A stretch of DNA of 64,000 nt from Eurosta solidaginis (GCF_040869045.1 NC_090322.1:274686662-274750661); one strand, 5' to 3'; counted from the first letter of the stretch, positions 20,382-31,660 are shown. The notes: a model not told the origin generated them from the sequence alone. Program-made: numbers and translations.

Positions 20382-21137
20382 TTATCTTAAATTGTTAATC
20401 TTCATTTGTATTTGTTGCTGATGGAAAACCATTTCTTGATGCATTTGTTCGTAGGACGGTTGAAATTGTTGCCGATGTTGGATTTGGACTCGAATCTCTT
20501 TTAATCGTTGTGCTTGTTTTTCATGGAATTGGAGACATGCGTACTGTTCTTGAAGAGCTTGAGTCGTCATAATTTGTTGGCACCTACCTAGTCGGTCGTG
20601 TGTTGGATAGTAGACAGCATGGGGATGGTTCACCGGCACTCTCTGGACCAACGCATGCTTTAGCGGATACGTATAACCTTCAGTGGCAAAATGAGTATAT
20701 GTATCCGTCTGCAGCCGGCCAGTCGATGCATTGATTTTCATATCGACAATTGCTGGGTTTATTATCCAATAATTTCCACGACCAGGATCATTTAGTGGAC
20801 GTGGAACTTTCATAAAACACGAGTTAGTGCTCAGAGTATGACGCACTTGACTTTGCCAACCCTGGCGTTTCTTTTGATAATAAGGAAAATTAATCGAGAT
20901 CCAGTCGTGTATGCCATTTAATGGTAATCGTTGTTCTGGACTACTGCGAATAGCCATGACTATCATTGCACTGAAGGTGAACAGAGGTTTTCCAATGGCT
21001 TTTTCGTCTGTATCCATTCCATTAGGGCGCTCTACCCATCTATTTTTCTCTTCTTTTATTTTACTTTTGTTATTAGTATCTGCTCTGTTGGCAAGAATTT
21101 TGCGTATTGAGAAATTTGAATGAAAAATTGGTGGCAT
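20382..21137 (-). CDS. Fork head (Fox) transcription factor, divergent paralogue 1
   Basis: 251 residues, intronless, start context AAAATGCC. Residues 9-15 (FSIRKIL) form an eh1-like motif, which in FoxG/Slp proteins recruits Groucho. The fork head domain is about 49-142 (LFTFSAMIVMAIRSSPEQR, NFPYY, GWQSQVRHTLSTNSCF, DPGRGNYWII, STGRL). The recognition helix has S where Fox proteins normally have the base-contacting Asn after WQ, and RHNLSLN is RHTLSTN. A Gln-rich tail covers about 190-251. The ending ...STGRL resembles FoxG (TTGKL), so an fd19B/slp-like origin is possible. The protein is probably nuclear and DNA-binding; its target preference may differ. The domain is about 60% identical to the other two paralogues by eye. 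Confidence 0.9.
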   Translation of the reverse strand: MPPIFHSNFSIRKILANRADTNNKSKIKEEKNRWVERPNGMDTDEKAIGKPLFTFSAMIVMAIRSSPEQRLPLNGIHDWISINFPYYQKKRQGWQSQVRHTLSTNSCFMKVPRPLNDPGRGNYWIINPAIVDMKINASTGRLQTDTYTHFATEGYTYPLKHALVQRVPVNHPHAVYYPTHDRLGRCQQIMTTQALQEQYACLQFHEKQAQRLKEIRVQIQHRQQFQPSYEQMHQEMVFHQQQIQMKINNLR

Positions 21138-21213
21138 TTTTCGATATAATTTTCTTATCTAAATGAATTAACTAAACTAACTATATAAATAATCTTCGCA
21201 AATGCAGAAATCT

Positions 21214-21268
21214 GACTGGTGACAAACTTTCGAAAATTCTTTATTTTTATACTTTGAATATCACTCAA
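21214..21268 (-). promoter_or_regulatory. Core promoter of Fox paralogue 1
   Basis: On the minus strand TATAAAAAT lies at 21243-21251 and CCAGTC (initiator-like) at 21214-21219. The A of CAGTC is 34 bp from the first T of the TATA box. TTGAGTGA lies 9 bp upstream of the TATA box (21261-21268). The predicted 5' UTR is about 80 nt. Two more exact copies of the 8-mer lie upstream at 21325-21332 and 21481-21488. Paralogues 2 and 3 have the same arrangement. Confidence 0.7.
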
Positions 21269-21814
21269 TAGCCAAAAAGGAGAAGGAAAAGGAGGAAGGA
21301 AAACATTTTCGTAAGGGAAACATCTCACTCAATTATAATTTTTACTCCGTTAATGACAGGCCTGTATGCAATATGAGACCAATCGTTTCGAGTGTATGAA
21401 TGTGACTCACAAAATAGCCATCGATAATAATAAAAAAAGGATTAAAGGTGATTAACTTGGATTAGCTTCAGCAGCACCATTTGAGTGATGAGTTGTGAGT
21501 GTGACAACAGCATTATTCATACTCAAATGGAAATATTTAATAATTATTGTAAAATTTGCGTATGGAATAAAGATCTAATAAAATTTGTTTTGCACAAAAC
21601 CGAGTTTTTAAGATATGCAATCCATTCAGAATAATTATTCCTCTGATTGCAGCCCCAGAGGATTGCATTGCTTTTTTGTTAGTCCAGAGAAAAGAAAAAT
21701 TACCAATTATTTCCTTTTTTCCCTTGATTGCATTCCTTTGATTGCAATATTAAAAGAATGCGTTCTACAATCTTTTGCATTCCATTTCATGATAATAACT
21801 ACACTAATCTGTGT

Positions 21815-21856
21815 AAACCGTTTAGACGGTTAAGCGCCAATTAAGTAAGTAAGTAG
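21815..21856 (+). mobile_element. 42-bp RTE LINE insertion (3' end only)
   Basis: It consists only of the LINE stem-loop (AACCGTTTAGACGGTT), the stop codon, GCGCCAATTAAG and two further TAAG units. It is flanked by a perfect 7-bp duplication, TCTGTGT, at 21808-21814 and 21857-21863. It is an extremely 5'-truncated retroposition event. Confidence 0.85.
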
Positions 21857-21863
21857 TCTGTGT

Positions 21864-23050
21864 CTTGTGCAGTTTTAAACTTTTGATTTCAAAGTATTGC
21901 CATTCTAGATGAAACAATTTGAAAAAACTGATGGCTCTGTAATCACAAAAAGAAAGTTTTTCAATAGTATTTTTCACTTGAGGAATAATCTTGGATTGTC
22001 CTATTCCAAAAAGAGGAATGAATTTTATTTCCTTTATATTAGGTCGGTTGAATGTTTTTACGCATTTTCAATACAAACCTTGCAATCGATTTTTAAGTAA
22101 CTTCTCATTGAGCTACAAACGTGTTCTTCAATCACAATAGCTCAAAAATGGTGAATCCTTGGAATGACATATATTTACTATTGAACATACGTACTCATTA
22201 GATTTTATTAAACTTTTTGACAGATTTATATTCATCATTTGAGTGAAAATGGTTTTTCATCCGTGATCGTATAGCAGAATACGGGTCAAGTTCACACGAG
22301 AAAAGTGACTCGTTGTGTCCCGTTCTAATATATCAAGTTGGCTCCTAAATGTACTAAAAATTGCTCGAAAACAGATATCTTCGTTTTTAAGATGTTTAAG
22401 TGCAACAGATGAAAATAAAAAAATTAACAGAAATAATCATAAGCTCCAGCGGTAACGGGTCTTCTTTGGTTTATTTAGTCGGCCTAATGTGGATACATAT
22501 GTCAAAAAATATGCACATTTGTATGTGTTTATCTGGACATTTGTTGAACTTGGAAGCTATTCATTGATGATTTTATCATTGGAAGAGTCATTGTTGAAAT
22601 ATCTTTTGTCGTTGTCTTTGCTTACGGCTTCCTTTTTGTCACAACAAAACTACTTAGAGGCTAAGTGACAAATAATTTTGATTGATTATTATATGCGACA
22701 TTATTAAATGTGACTTTTCTGTATTTTTTGTTTGATATTAATTCTTATTGTTCGTCTGTAAAATGTACGATTAGATGGGCGAAACGATGGCTGTGACTGT
22801 CACAGCATGAGCAGTTAAGCAGATTAGTTAAGCAGATTATAAGTGTATTTTGTGTATGATATATTATAAGTGGACTTTTGTCTGACCGGGTATTCGGTTC
22901 GATGCGGTTTGGGTTCAGCCGAACCTCAAAAAAGGAAAGAAAAAGTTCGATATATTCTGTTCTGCGTTCGGCCTAAATGTACCTCAGGCTACTTCACTTT
23001 TGCTAGCCGCTCAACGGAAAAAAACTCTGAAAACTATCCAAGGACCATAA
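21864..23050. other. No gene; short Helitron-like fragment at 22020-22140
   Basis: 22040-22130 matches 40040-40370 (AGGTCGGTTGAATGTTTTT, then CCTTGCAATCGATTTTTAAG and TAACTTCTCATTGAGCTAC). It also matches part of the H1/H2 Helitron in reverse (AAGTAACTTCCCGATAAGCT). The remainder, 22141-23050, is AT-rich with nothing assignable. Confidence 0.5.
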
Positions 23051-24359
23051 GGTACACTGAAAGAAAATGACTGGTAAAATCAAGCGAAATACGGGTCAAT
23101 TCAACCGAAATGTCTGTTAATTTTTATCCATCGCAACAAGATGTTGAATCAACTGCGCACAAATCGTTGATTCGTAATTGACCGTTTTAGTAGTCAAATG
23201 AACAAAAAAAGTTGTTGCGACAGCTTTGTACGAAAGCACCTATGTTGACATATAAATAAATAAATGTAAGGCGCGATAACCTCCGAAGAGATCTAAGGTC
23301 GAGCTTCTCTTCCAATTTGCGTCGTGCTCCTATTCATTTTCCCTACAAATTGGCCGGACGGGACCTACATGTTTTATGCCGACTCCGAACGGCATCTGCG
23401 AGGCAGATGAGTTTTCACTGAGAGCTTTTCATGGCAGAAATACACTCGGAGCGCTTGCCAAACACTGTCGAGGGGCGACCCTGCTTAGAAAAATTTTCTT
23501 CTAATTGAAAAACCTTATTTCTAAAATGTTGATGTTGCTTTGCCCGGGGTGCGAACCCAGGGCATTCGGTGTGGCAGGCGGAGCACGCTACCATCACACC
23601 ACGGTGGCACTTACTAACCGAACGCTGAACGTCATCACTGGAGTAACTTTACATGTAATTTAATTTTCGAAACACTTTAAGTTGAAACGATTCCAAAACA
23701 ACTCAAACTTTTATGTTGTCGGAAACATCAACATTAAAAAAGGTTGTTTTTTATTATCTTATTAAATTAATTCGCGTGAGTGAAAATTTGTAAAAACTTG
23801 AACAAAATGTTACTAACTTTGGAAAAATCCTGTTCATTCAAACAAACCTTTTGCAACAAGGAGGAGAAGTTGCAAAACTGTACCCGATAAATAGGTGTCC
23901 CGGTATCTCATAATTTGTTGCACAGTAAATCCAAAAAAGGGTTTTTCGTTGTTTTCCGATTTTGTGTGTTTTTCGTTTTGGTGGTTTTCTTATTTGGTAT
24001 TTTTTTTTAACAAGTGGCACCATCGTCATAAATACAAAGTAGAGAGCGCAGTGAGCGTAAAATTCTCTTTGAAATTTGCTCATGTATTGACTGTTGATCG
24101 CTGTTGAAATGACCAGTGAGATCATTTCTATTAACAGAAAAATCAGTTAGATGACCAGGGATCTGTCCATTTTACAGTATTTTGTTAACTTAAGAGCGAC
24201 AATTTATCTTCTGTTGAAATGACTAAACTCATTTGTTCGTTTGACAAAGAACTCGGTCGAATTAACCGTAATTCGATCAATTTCAGCGAATCTCCGTTAA
24301 GTCAAGAACAACAGAACCGATTTTTTGATTTTACTAGCACCATTTCTTTCAGTGTACCA
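23051..24359. mobile_element. TIR DNA element, noncoding, with nested SINE
   Basis: The left end GGTACACTGAAAGAAAATG...GGTAAAATCAA (23051-23083) is repeated inverted at the right end (TTGATTTTACTAGCACC...TTTCTTTCAGTGTACC, about 24326-24359). Similarity continues loosely inward (GTCAATTC-type and AAATGAACAAA words). No transposase frame is visible. A SINE interrupts it at 23254-23608. If the true end is CACTGAAAG, the flanking TA could be a TA duplication; the superfamily is unclear. Confidence 0.6.
23254..23608 (-). mobile_element. tRNA-Gly-derived SINE, full-length copy b
   Basis: On the minus strand the first ~70 bp resemble tRNA-Gly(GCC). There is an A-box region TGATGGTAGCGTGCTC, a relic anticodon loop CGCCTGCCAC and a B box GGGTTCGCACCC (23547-23558). 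The body follows (TTTTTCAATTAGAAGAAAAT, GGGTCGCCCCTCG, GAGTCGGCATAAAAC, GACGCAAATTGG) and then the tail GGTTATCGCGCCTTACATTT. Other copies lie at 3965 (a), 40079 (c), 47205 (d), 49449 (e) and 52430 (f). Such elements are transcribed by RNA polymerase III and copied by a partner LINE. Confidence 0.88.
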
Positions 24360-25000
24360 TCCTTTTTCCGAGGTAGCACGACATTCCTCTTCGTACCAGT
24401 TTTTGTCCGGCCTACCTGGAAACTCATGGCATGTTCTTTTGTCCTATTTGTTGCACAGAAGTGTATGTGTATATTGGCTGTCGTCACTGCGTTATCGATT
24501 TGGTTTCGTAGTCGATCAGTAGTGATTGAAACTGGTACTGAAGATGAACATATTTCATGCCGGGGCGAAGCCAATCTACTTTAGATTGTGGTACCAAATA
24601 TCGCTTGTCCACCATGACACAAAACTCGACTAACATGATTTTAATGTTATGGCGAGGGCAGTCATTATATGAATGTCTTTTTTAAATTCTTAAAAAAAGG
24701 AAACCTAATGCATATCTGCCACATGATATATTGGTGCGTAGCTGCAAAAAGTGTTGTACTGAAAATCTTCGCCTTGAGGCAGTACTTCGGAGCTAAGTCC
24801 CCTTTCCACTATTAAACACGCATCGTGGCTCCAATTCGCGCTTTCCCCGCTCTAGCTACAGTGATAGACGGCGCTAAGCCCCTTTTGTCCTTGCTCCGTC
24901 TTTTGTGATCATTGAATGCATTTGCTTTGACGAGGACATCTATCATCCGGGTAGCTACACCTTCTAGTGAAGATAATTCCAGGTATATGCCTGAACTCAT
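24360..25000 (-). pseudogene. Decayed RTE LINE fragment, endonuclease side
   Basis: 24365-24420 matches the LINE at about 18757-18805 (GCACGACATTCCTCTTCGTAC against the LINE's GCGCGGCATTCTTCATCATAC). 24480-24540 keeps the endonuclease region (CGATTTGGTTTCGTAGTCG). 24770-25000 resembles 31660-31830 (GACGAGGACATC, CATCCGGGTAG) and probably continues toward the LINE 5' end. It has many stops. Confidence 0.65.
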
Positions 25001-25975
25001 ATTCGTTAAAACGTAAGCCTGTGTTTATTGTCATAAAAAAGAGATCTGATCCGGGCCACGTTATCTTGGCACAAATGACGGCAGGTATAAAACATTTTGT
25101 TTTGCAATGCCCATTTTCCAACAGGGAAAGTGTACATATACACAAATTTACATACATATTAACATTGCAAGTGTGTAGTTCGACTGTGAAAAATCATTAT
25201 CAAATTATGGTCTTAAATTCAGGAGCCATGTGAGACCGTGGACAATCGTCAACGGCAACAGTTGAATAAAAGTACTACAAGTGGAATAAAATAATGCAAT
25301 TGCATGTTGTTGTATGTAAGTTTATATGTATGTGTGTGTGTCTGTGTATATGAATTTTATGAACCATAATTTACATGTGAGCTTGTCGAGCAGTCAAATG
25401 TGCAATTCCTGAGACATGCAACATGCAAAATTGGTACCATCATCCATTGGCAATTGGCAGAGTACTTTGGCAAAACGGCGACATTGCCAACAATACGAAT
25501 GTAACAAAAAATAAACAAGAACAACAATATGAAAGGTAAATATTAACACCAATCACCAGAATTCGTTGGATTCGAGGATTTGTTTGATTGGATGGCGGCG
25601 GCGGCAGTTGTGTCAGTGGCAGCAGCATCAGTTTCGAACGCATGTCGCATTTGCATAGATACATACGGAAACATGTTTATAACTTCACAAATGTACATAC
25701 ATATATTCTTACAAATATATACAGACTTACTGCAGAGACACACGCAAAAGATTGTTTTAAATTAAATTCATTGCATTTATTGGCTTTTAATTGGTGTCTG
25801 TACGATTTTGGCCATTTGATAAAAAAGCTAACAAGTTATCTCATTGCGATGGATGGTGCCAAGACTCAAGAAGTGTACAAGTCGTCCGCCATCTCGTTTC
25901 CTCTGTCGGCGATGTCGTTCAGTTTTTTATTGGTTTTATGGGAGTTCTGCGGTTGTAGACAGTGCTCTGCCTGAT
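25001..25975. other. No gene recognised
   Basis: AT-rich DNA with a TATGTGTGTGTGTCTGTG tract near 25325. Overlapping frames on both strands at 25440-25970 show no domain. A GGCGGCGGCGGCAG stretch near 25595 is simple sequence. Confidence 0.45.
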
Positions 25976-26180
25976 ATGAATCTGCTTACGAAGGGCATTC
26001 TACTTCGGGAATATTCTAAGAATCTTCTTCCACCTCTGGTTAAAGAAGTTGAATAAAAAGGATCCTCCTTGGCTGAAAACTTGACCCATCTAGTGCTATA
26101 GAAAGCTGCTTTGAAATCAACAAAAATTTAATGTGTGTCGCTTCCTTTATGCAAGATGTTTTGGGCATATCTTATGGATC
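25976..26180 (-). pseudogene. Decayed RTE LINE fragment, RT palm
   Basis: 26085-26175 aligns with the LINE palm region near 17900-18000. GTGCTATAGAAAGCTGCTTT and AATGTGTGTCG match GTGCTGTCGAAGGCGGCTTT and GATGTGTGTCG. This is the minus-strand FVDFKAAFDS block with stops and indels. Confidence 0.7.
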
Positions 26181-27112
26181 GGGTAGATGGTGGATGGAAT
26201 CGTGTACATGTATATAATTATATTGAACGTTAAGAATCCTGGCTCAAATTCGGTACGTAGAAAGAGGATAACTGTTTCCTGTTGCGATCCGAATCTTCTA
26301 GTGATTATTCCTCCTCGCACTCAGTCATTTCGGGTATTCTTGTTACCTAGGCGTCCTCATCGGCAGCGCCCTTTATGTCTAAGGCGACACAGCCCTCCTC
26401 ATGGCTTCTCGAGGAAAACTTGTCTTGGAATCGGATCGAGTTCAATGCACAAAATTGGCTTATATTTATAATGCAGATAATGTTGTGAGTGTGTCGCTGG
26501 TTTTATTGGCATGTACGCATTAATATGTAGATATTTGCACTTGAGGATGATTACCATATCAAGCACTCGCGATTCATAAATTTATATTCATATCGATGTT
26601 TGCGTATACATTTATGTTTGTTGCTGACGTTGTCCCGCTGCTGCAATGACAACATGAAAACAGCAACAAAAGGGTGAGTATGTGCATATTGTGACCACAA
26701 GATAAAAGCCAAAGCAAATAACCAAAGCAAGAGCGAAAACATGAAATTATTAATTTCATAAAGTGGCCGAGACTTGTTTTGTAGTTTGTGATAATGTATG
26801 GGTATGTTAATATGTATGCTTCTGTGCCAAAAGGGATTATTCCATTTTGTCCACGTTAGTATTTGCATCGCACTTCCTTGCATTTGCTTGTTTTTGTGTG
26901 TGATTGTTGGCTTGTAACTGGGGTGAGGTCATTGGGCAACGGTTCCAAAAGTAACAGCAGAGTGTGTAGTCTGCTGGTGGGATTGAAAAAAATCCTAATT
27001 CATCATAACTGCCGTCGGCGCAACAACCGTGTCGCCGTGGACATTTTTCGAAGGCCTTCTGTTGTCATTGCGTCTCGCTTTTTTGCTTCGGTTTGCTCAT
27101 TTGGCTGACGCT
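26181..27112. other. No gene recognised
   Basis: A mixture of a slightly GC-richer patch (26225-26440) and AT-rich DNA. Overlapping frames on opposite strands (26551-26883) carry no motif. I see no repeat ends. Confidence 0.4.
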
Positions 27113-27474
27113 TTAGTCGAGCAGTTGGCTGCATCGCAAGTATTTGAAGTAGGCGTGCTCGTCATCGGCCTCCTCTACAGCGCTGTACACGCACTTTGTA
27201 TCTTTCGAACTTTTACATACTAAAGCACCAAATGTACAGAGAATACTTGCGTATCGGAGAAGTTCACCTTTCCAAAGGTTATAGTCCTTCATGCTTTAGC
27301 ATCTGTGAATTAAATACCTATCCATCAGAATCGCTATTTATTTTCCGAGGTCTTGCCCAGCCTAAACGGTTCCTCCCTGTTTTTCAGGCGCTCTTGCTCC
27401 AAAGTTTTTCCAATCATTCGTTTAATTTCTGTTGGTTTTCTGAAGTTTGCCATCAGCCTGCGTAGCAGCGCTAC
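27113..27474 (-). other. Two short minus-strand open frames, unrecognised
   Basis: 27334-27474 encodes 46 residues that look protein-like and strongly basic (RRLMANFRKPTEIKRMIGKT...RLGKTSENK, then stop). It is preceded by an AG that could be a weak splice acceptor. 27113-27216 encodes SSKDTKCVYSAVEEADDEHA...QLLD and stops. They could be remnants of an unknown LINE. The first could also be a terminal exon of the membrane-protein candidate at 29545-29952, since both are phase 0 and a basic tail would fit just after a membrane segment. Neither is established. Confidence 0.25.
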
Positions 27475-29544
27475 CTATACACATGCCTCCTCTGCAGCTT
27501 GCTGAATTCGCACCTAGTATTTTAGTAGGAAGTTTTATCATAAGCTTTCTTACACTCTAAACCCTATTAAGAAATGTGGGCGTGGTCCCACCTGTTTTAA
27601 TAACAAGACTGCATTCGAACTGATTTATTGTTCGATTAACCCTTTTTATATAGGCAGGGCATAGATATTTCCATTCACTTTTAATAGATAGAGGAATCGA
27701 CTGGTTTATACCGACTCCGAATGCTGCTGAAGACATGTGAATAACTGCTAACAAGCTCTAAGGGCTTGGCACCGCTTGCAACAGCCGCGAAAAACTCTTT
27801 AGGACTTATAAATTAATCTTAGTAGATTTGAAATCCAAGAGCTAGCACTTAAGAAAAATTGGCGACCCTAAAAAATTACCGCGGATATGTTAGGGCTCCA
27901 AAAACCATTAACTCAGAACATACATTTTTTGAGGTAGAATAAATGTTTGTTTTCAAAACACGTCCACCTTACAAAAGCATTAGCTCATTTTATCAAAAGG
28001 CTTATAACATAATGTTTGAAAATTGCGTCAGTTGCATGCAACAATCTTTAGGTCGCAACTTATATTGCAGTACTGATGCCATCAGATATCAAATGTAACT
28101 GTCTCTCAGAAAATCCGTTTGTAGAAGGGCTCATGCAAAGTAGAATAGGGCTTAAATGTTAGACATTCTTTTTTTGAGAGACCTTATATTTCAGGTTTAT
28201 GGGTTGTTCAAGAATGAACAAAATATTATTGCTAGTCGCCAAAAAACATAGAGTCAAATACAAACAAAAAAATCAAATTTAAAACTATAGCGACTCCTAC
28301 TACTGTAACTCTACGGCGCCTAAACCAATACTACAATAAACCAGAACAGTAAAGCGAACAGCTGAGCAGCAGGCAACGAGCAACAGGTGATCAACCATCC
28401 GGTGATTAAAAACATGGTCAACAGTTAATGCCATATTGTCCAAGGTATACATATGTAATGCTATACTTTTGTACTGTTTTACAATATGCGATATAACAGG
28501 ATCGAGATTTGCCTTTACGGAAGATCGTCGACTACCATCCTGTTAGCTGGAGGGAGTACTACCGCAGAAGGAGACCTCTACCAACGACAAACTTTCTCAG
28601 CTCCTGGGTTACTTCCGCAACTCCGATTTAGGGTGCCTCCTGCATGCATACCGCCCCTATGATTTTGCCTTCACATCGATCACTGGTAACCCGATTACAT
28701 TCATGGATTGTTGCCCGATATCACATCAGCTCCCAACTACCGCAGTCTCGCTCCTCCCCACACCTCCGAATCGCTCCGCCTCAAGTACTTCGTACTGTCT
28801 CACCTCAAGTTATGAGTATGTGTCTGTTTTCATGTTTTTATTCAGTGGTGGTTTGTGGGACCTCTATTTGGCCGTGAATCGTCTGAGTTCTGCTTCAGTC
28901 CTCGACATGATGCCCCTTTTCTATTAGGCATGAATTTATTAAAACTGACTAGAGACTTTATCGTTACGTTATTGTAAACTTCATCACTCATCAGGATACC
29001 AGCTCTGCCTTCGTATTACTTTTTTCTTAATATTACTAACACAATTTTTCGCTGTGTAGCAACGTAAATCCAAATTGTGTAACATTTGTAAGTGTGTGCA
29101 CACGTTTGTTGCAAGAAACCAATACATGGGTTGAACTCTGTTGTTACATTTAATGGGCGTTTTATTGAACGTTTCACATTTCTGCACAAACAGCGGCATT
29201 GCTCTCCACGCTTTCCATTCTACATAGAAACATTTTTGTATTTCCCTGGTCTAAGCGTTCGTTTCATGCAGTGCGCACACTAAAATCGCAAAGAGGCGAA
29301 ATTACATTACGTTGCACATGCGCATGAGCACGCGCATTACAACTTCAACTTTAATTCGCGCAAGGTTAATGGATATTATGTACTTGCTGCCAGTTGCCGA
29401 TTTCCCATTGCCAGTTATCTTTTACCATTTATGTACCTGTTTCCGTTTGTGAGTCGTCAGCACTCCGTGTACCGCCTGTTACCACCAACGACACCATCGT
29501 CTCCAATACCTCAGCTTGTGGCATCGTCGTCACCATAGACCTAC
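27475..29544. other. No gene recognised; GC-richer island at 28510-28880
   Basis: 28510-28880 is markedly richer in C (ACTACCGCAG, CTCCTCCCCACACCTCCG) than its flanks and has overlapping plus-strand frames. It resembles no domain I know and may be part of an unrecognised retroelement. The remaining sequence is AT-rich. Confidence 0.4.
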
Positions 29545-29952
29545 CTGACAATGAAGAAAGCATATGACGATGACGACAAAGAAGACTACACCCATTATAG
29601 CTTCCGAGGTGGAAACCGTTTCGTGCAACAGCTTCTGCTCCATCTCAGTGAGTGTAAGGATTGATGTTGTTATTGTTGTTGCTTCTGACTTTGCCATCGT
29701 TTGTCTGTTGTTACGAGCCTCTAGTACTAAAAGTTTTGAGTAGATTGGATGGTAGGCACATATTATGATTCGTGTGTAGGCGTAATCGTTTTGACGATTA
29801 TATTGCCGCGTTAAACAAATATTAGCATCTTTTGGAGCTGAGCGAGCATCTGTTGAAGACACAATATTGTTGACGAATAACGGTAGTACACTACAACAAG
29901 TGTTAGTTACCACGAATATTAAAAAAAGTAAACAATAAATATCCGTCTCCAT
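29545..29952 (-). CDS. Candidate first exon: signal peptide plus membrane protein
   Basis: A 136-codon open frame that starts at ATG (context CATAATGG) and ends exactly at the donor CAG|GTAGGT, in phase 0; four codons later the frame is closed. Residues 1-20 (METD then CLLFLIFVVTNTCC) look like a signal peptide. Residues 21-110 are polar, with a few Cys and Asn. Residues about 116-135 (AIMGVVFFVVIVICFLHC) look like a transmembrane segment. A five-codon upstream frame, ATG ATT GTG CCA TAA, overlaps the start by one base (TAATGG), which could modulate translation. I do not recognise the family. It lies in unique sequence just before a decayed LINE. A chance frame remains possible. Confidence 0.4.
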
Positions 29953-30084
29953 TATGGCACAATCATTTCTTCGCCTTCTCAGAAAGTGAGATTTTGTTTA
30001 GTTGATCGTTGTTTTGATCTATACGTGCGATATATTGGACTATCGTTGCTTAATTGTTCACATTAACAAATCGCGCCTTGTCTG

Positions 30085-31310
30085 GAGCCACGTTTTGTTT
30101 CGAATAGTTCTCTGAGGTCTTTCCGTCCCAATCCTCACGAAATTGGTGGTGTTGCTCAACACTATTTTTACAAAGCCTTATTTATAACTATTAACATTAA
30201 TATAACTCAAATTCAGATTTAACAGCATACACCCGTTAAAAGCAGATATTAAGTCGTCAAAAAGGAGGTACGCGTCGATCGCCGTCGATTGCCTTATCAT
30301 GCGACTTTTTCAGAGCTTAGCATATTGTGACAATTGGGTCGATAATAGATTTACCTGATCTAAAGCCGCAGTGATAAGGGCTGCTCCGTAGAACCTTAAA
30401 TGCGATATCAAGCAAGCTGATTTCGTTGTAAGACGGGACTAGCAATTGAACACGTCAACCAAAGTCTGGAGGTACTCGTCCGTTCGATCATACTTTGCAT
30501 TGGACTTGGTGCATGCCTTTTTCAAATTCTTCAACACCGTGTTTGAACAGCTAGGCGGATAGCCCGTGTGCCTTCCTATTTTTTAGACCAGACATTGCCT
30601 TCTCCCGTCGTCGTACTCGGCTGGCGGAACAAGGAGTGGGGTAATGGGATCATCATCTCCCTTCTTATGTAGCAATGATACGAAGTTTCAATCCATAATT
30701 TAAGCGCATTCTGTACGCTGGCTTCAAACCCATAAGTCCGGCGAATTTTCTTGGAAGAATTTGTGTGGATTATTCTACTCAGCGAGCCACCTCTCACGTA
30801 CGCCGTTATACCTCAGGGTTTTTACTGTGAAGAGGTGTCTCTCTAATGAATCGCTGTAAGCCTATGGTGTCTACAGCGGCGTACGTAGTGAGTGAGAAAT
30901 GTGATCCCTCATCATCGGCTACATTGTCAGAGCGAAAACTACTCTCAATGAGAACGTGTGAGAGCCGAGTGAACGGAAACTATGCACAGAGCCATGTGCT
31001 TGTCTTGGCTGAAACAAGGTAGTAATCAGAGTCTATATTTGGAATCGCAGCGTGATCAGGCTTAGTACAATGGTGATGTTCTTACTGTTGACGTTATCAA
31101 TTTGGTTTCGTGTTTCTCGATCAGTGATAAGAATCAACCTCAATACGATGGGGGATAGTATATTGATTCTGAAGACTGTGTGAGCTAATATCACTCTCCC
31201 CCTTCGTTTTAAAGACACAAAGCCTCATTATGATGCTATGTTCGAGGCAGTCAATGTGTGGTGAGCTTCAAGGTTATCTTTAAAGAAGTACTTGTCCTTG
31301 GTCACCTAAT
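30085..31310 (-). pseudogene. Decayed RTE LINE copy
   Basis: It is collinear with the LINE at 16804-19241 over much of its length. 30105-30180 (GGTGGTGTTGCTCAACAC) matches 17805-17825. 30340-30380 (ATAGATTTACCTGATCTAAA) matches the GTAGATTTACCAGGTCTGAA block. 30700-30760 matches the linker. 30985-31130 holds the endonuclease (TCAATTTGGTTTCGTG). There are many stops and indels. It is much older than the two intact-looking copies. Confidence 0.8.
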
Positions 31311-31369
31311 ATAGTGTTATAAAGGTGCAAATAAATGTTATATAGAAAAACCTCGCTGTTTTTTTTATC

Positions 31370-31660
31370 GCTATAGTCCTTTACCGGATATTGATCCGGC
31401 ACGTTCAGAAAAAAAGCACCGTTGGGTACTAGTCTGACAATCTCGAGAACGATTTAATATGACCACATAGAACTTTCTAGGTCATCTCTTCCCCCACCCC
31501 TAGTTCCATGAGGAACTTGCTGCCGCCAGAGCATTGTGTAAAATGTATATAATACATTCATATTTGTGACAGAACTCGCTTCGGGCAGGTGGGGTAAACA
31601 ATTGAGTTGGGGAAACTGTGAAACCATTAAGCTTTGTATTGCGCTTTACGACAACTTCAA
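31370..31660 (+). repeat. Repeat family T1, copy 4
   Basis: It contains GTCCTTTACCGGATATTGAT, AAAGCACCGTTGGGTACTAG, ATCTCGAGAACGATTTAATA, TGACCACATAGAACTTTCTA, GTTCCATGAGGAACTTG and AACAATTGAGTTGGGG in family order. It follows directly after the decayed LINE, and LINE-like sequence resumes at about 31660, so T1 may have inserted into that LINE. Confidence 0.7.

Noticed and set aside
23541..23608. Functional tRNA-Gly gene
   Set aside because: The A- and B-box regions are tRNA-like but the acceptor stem does not pair and the sequence continues into the SINE body shared by other copies.
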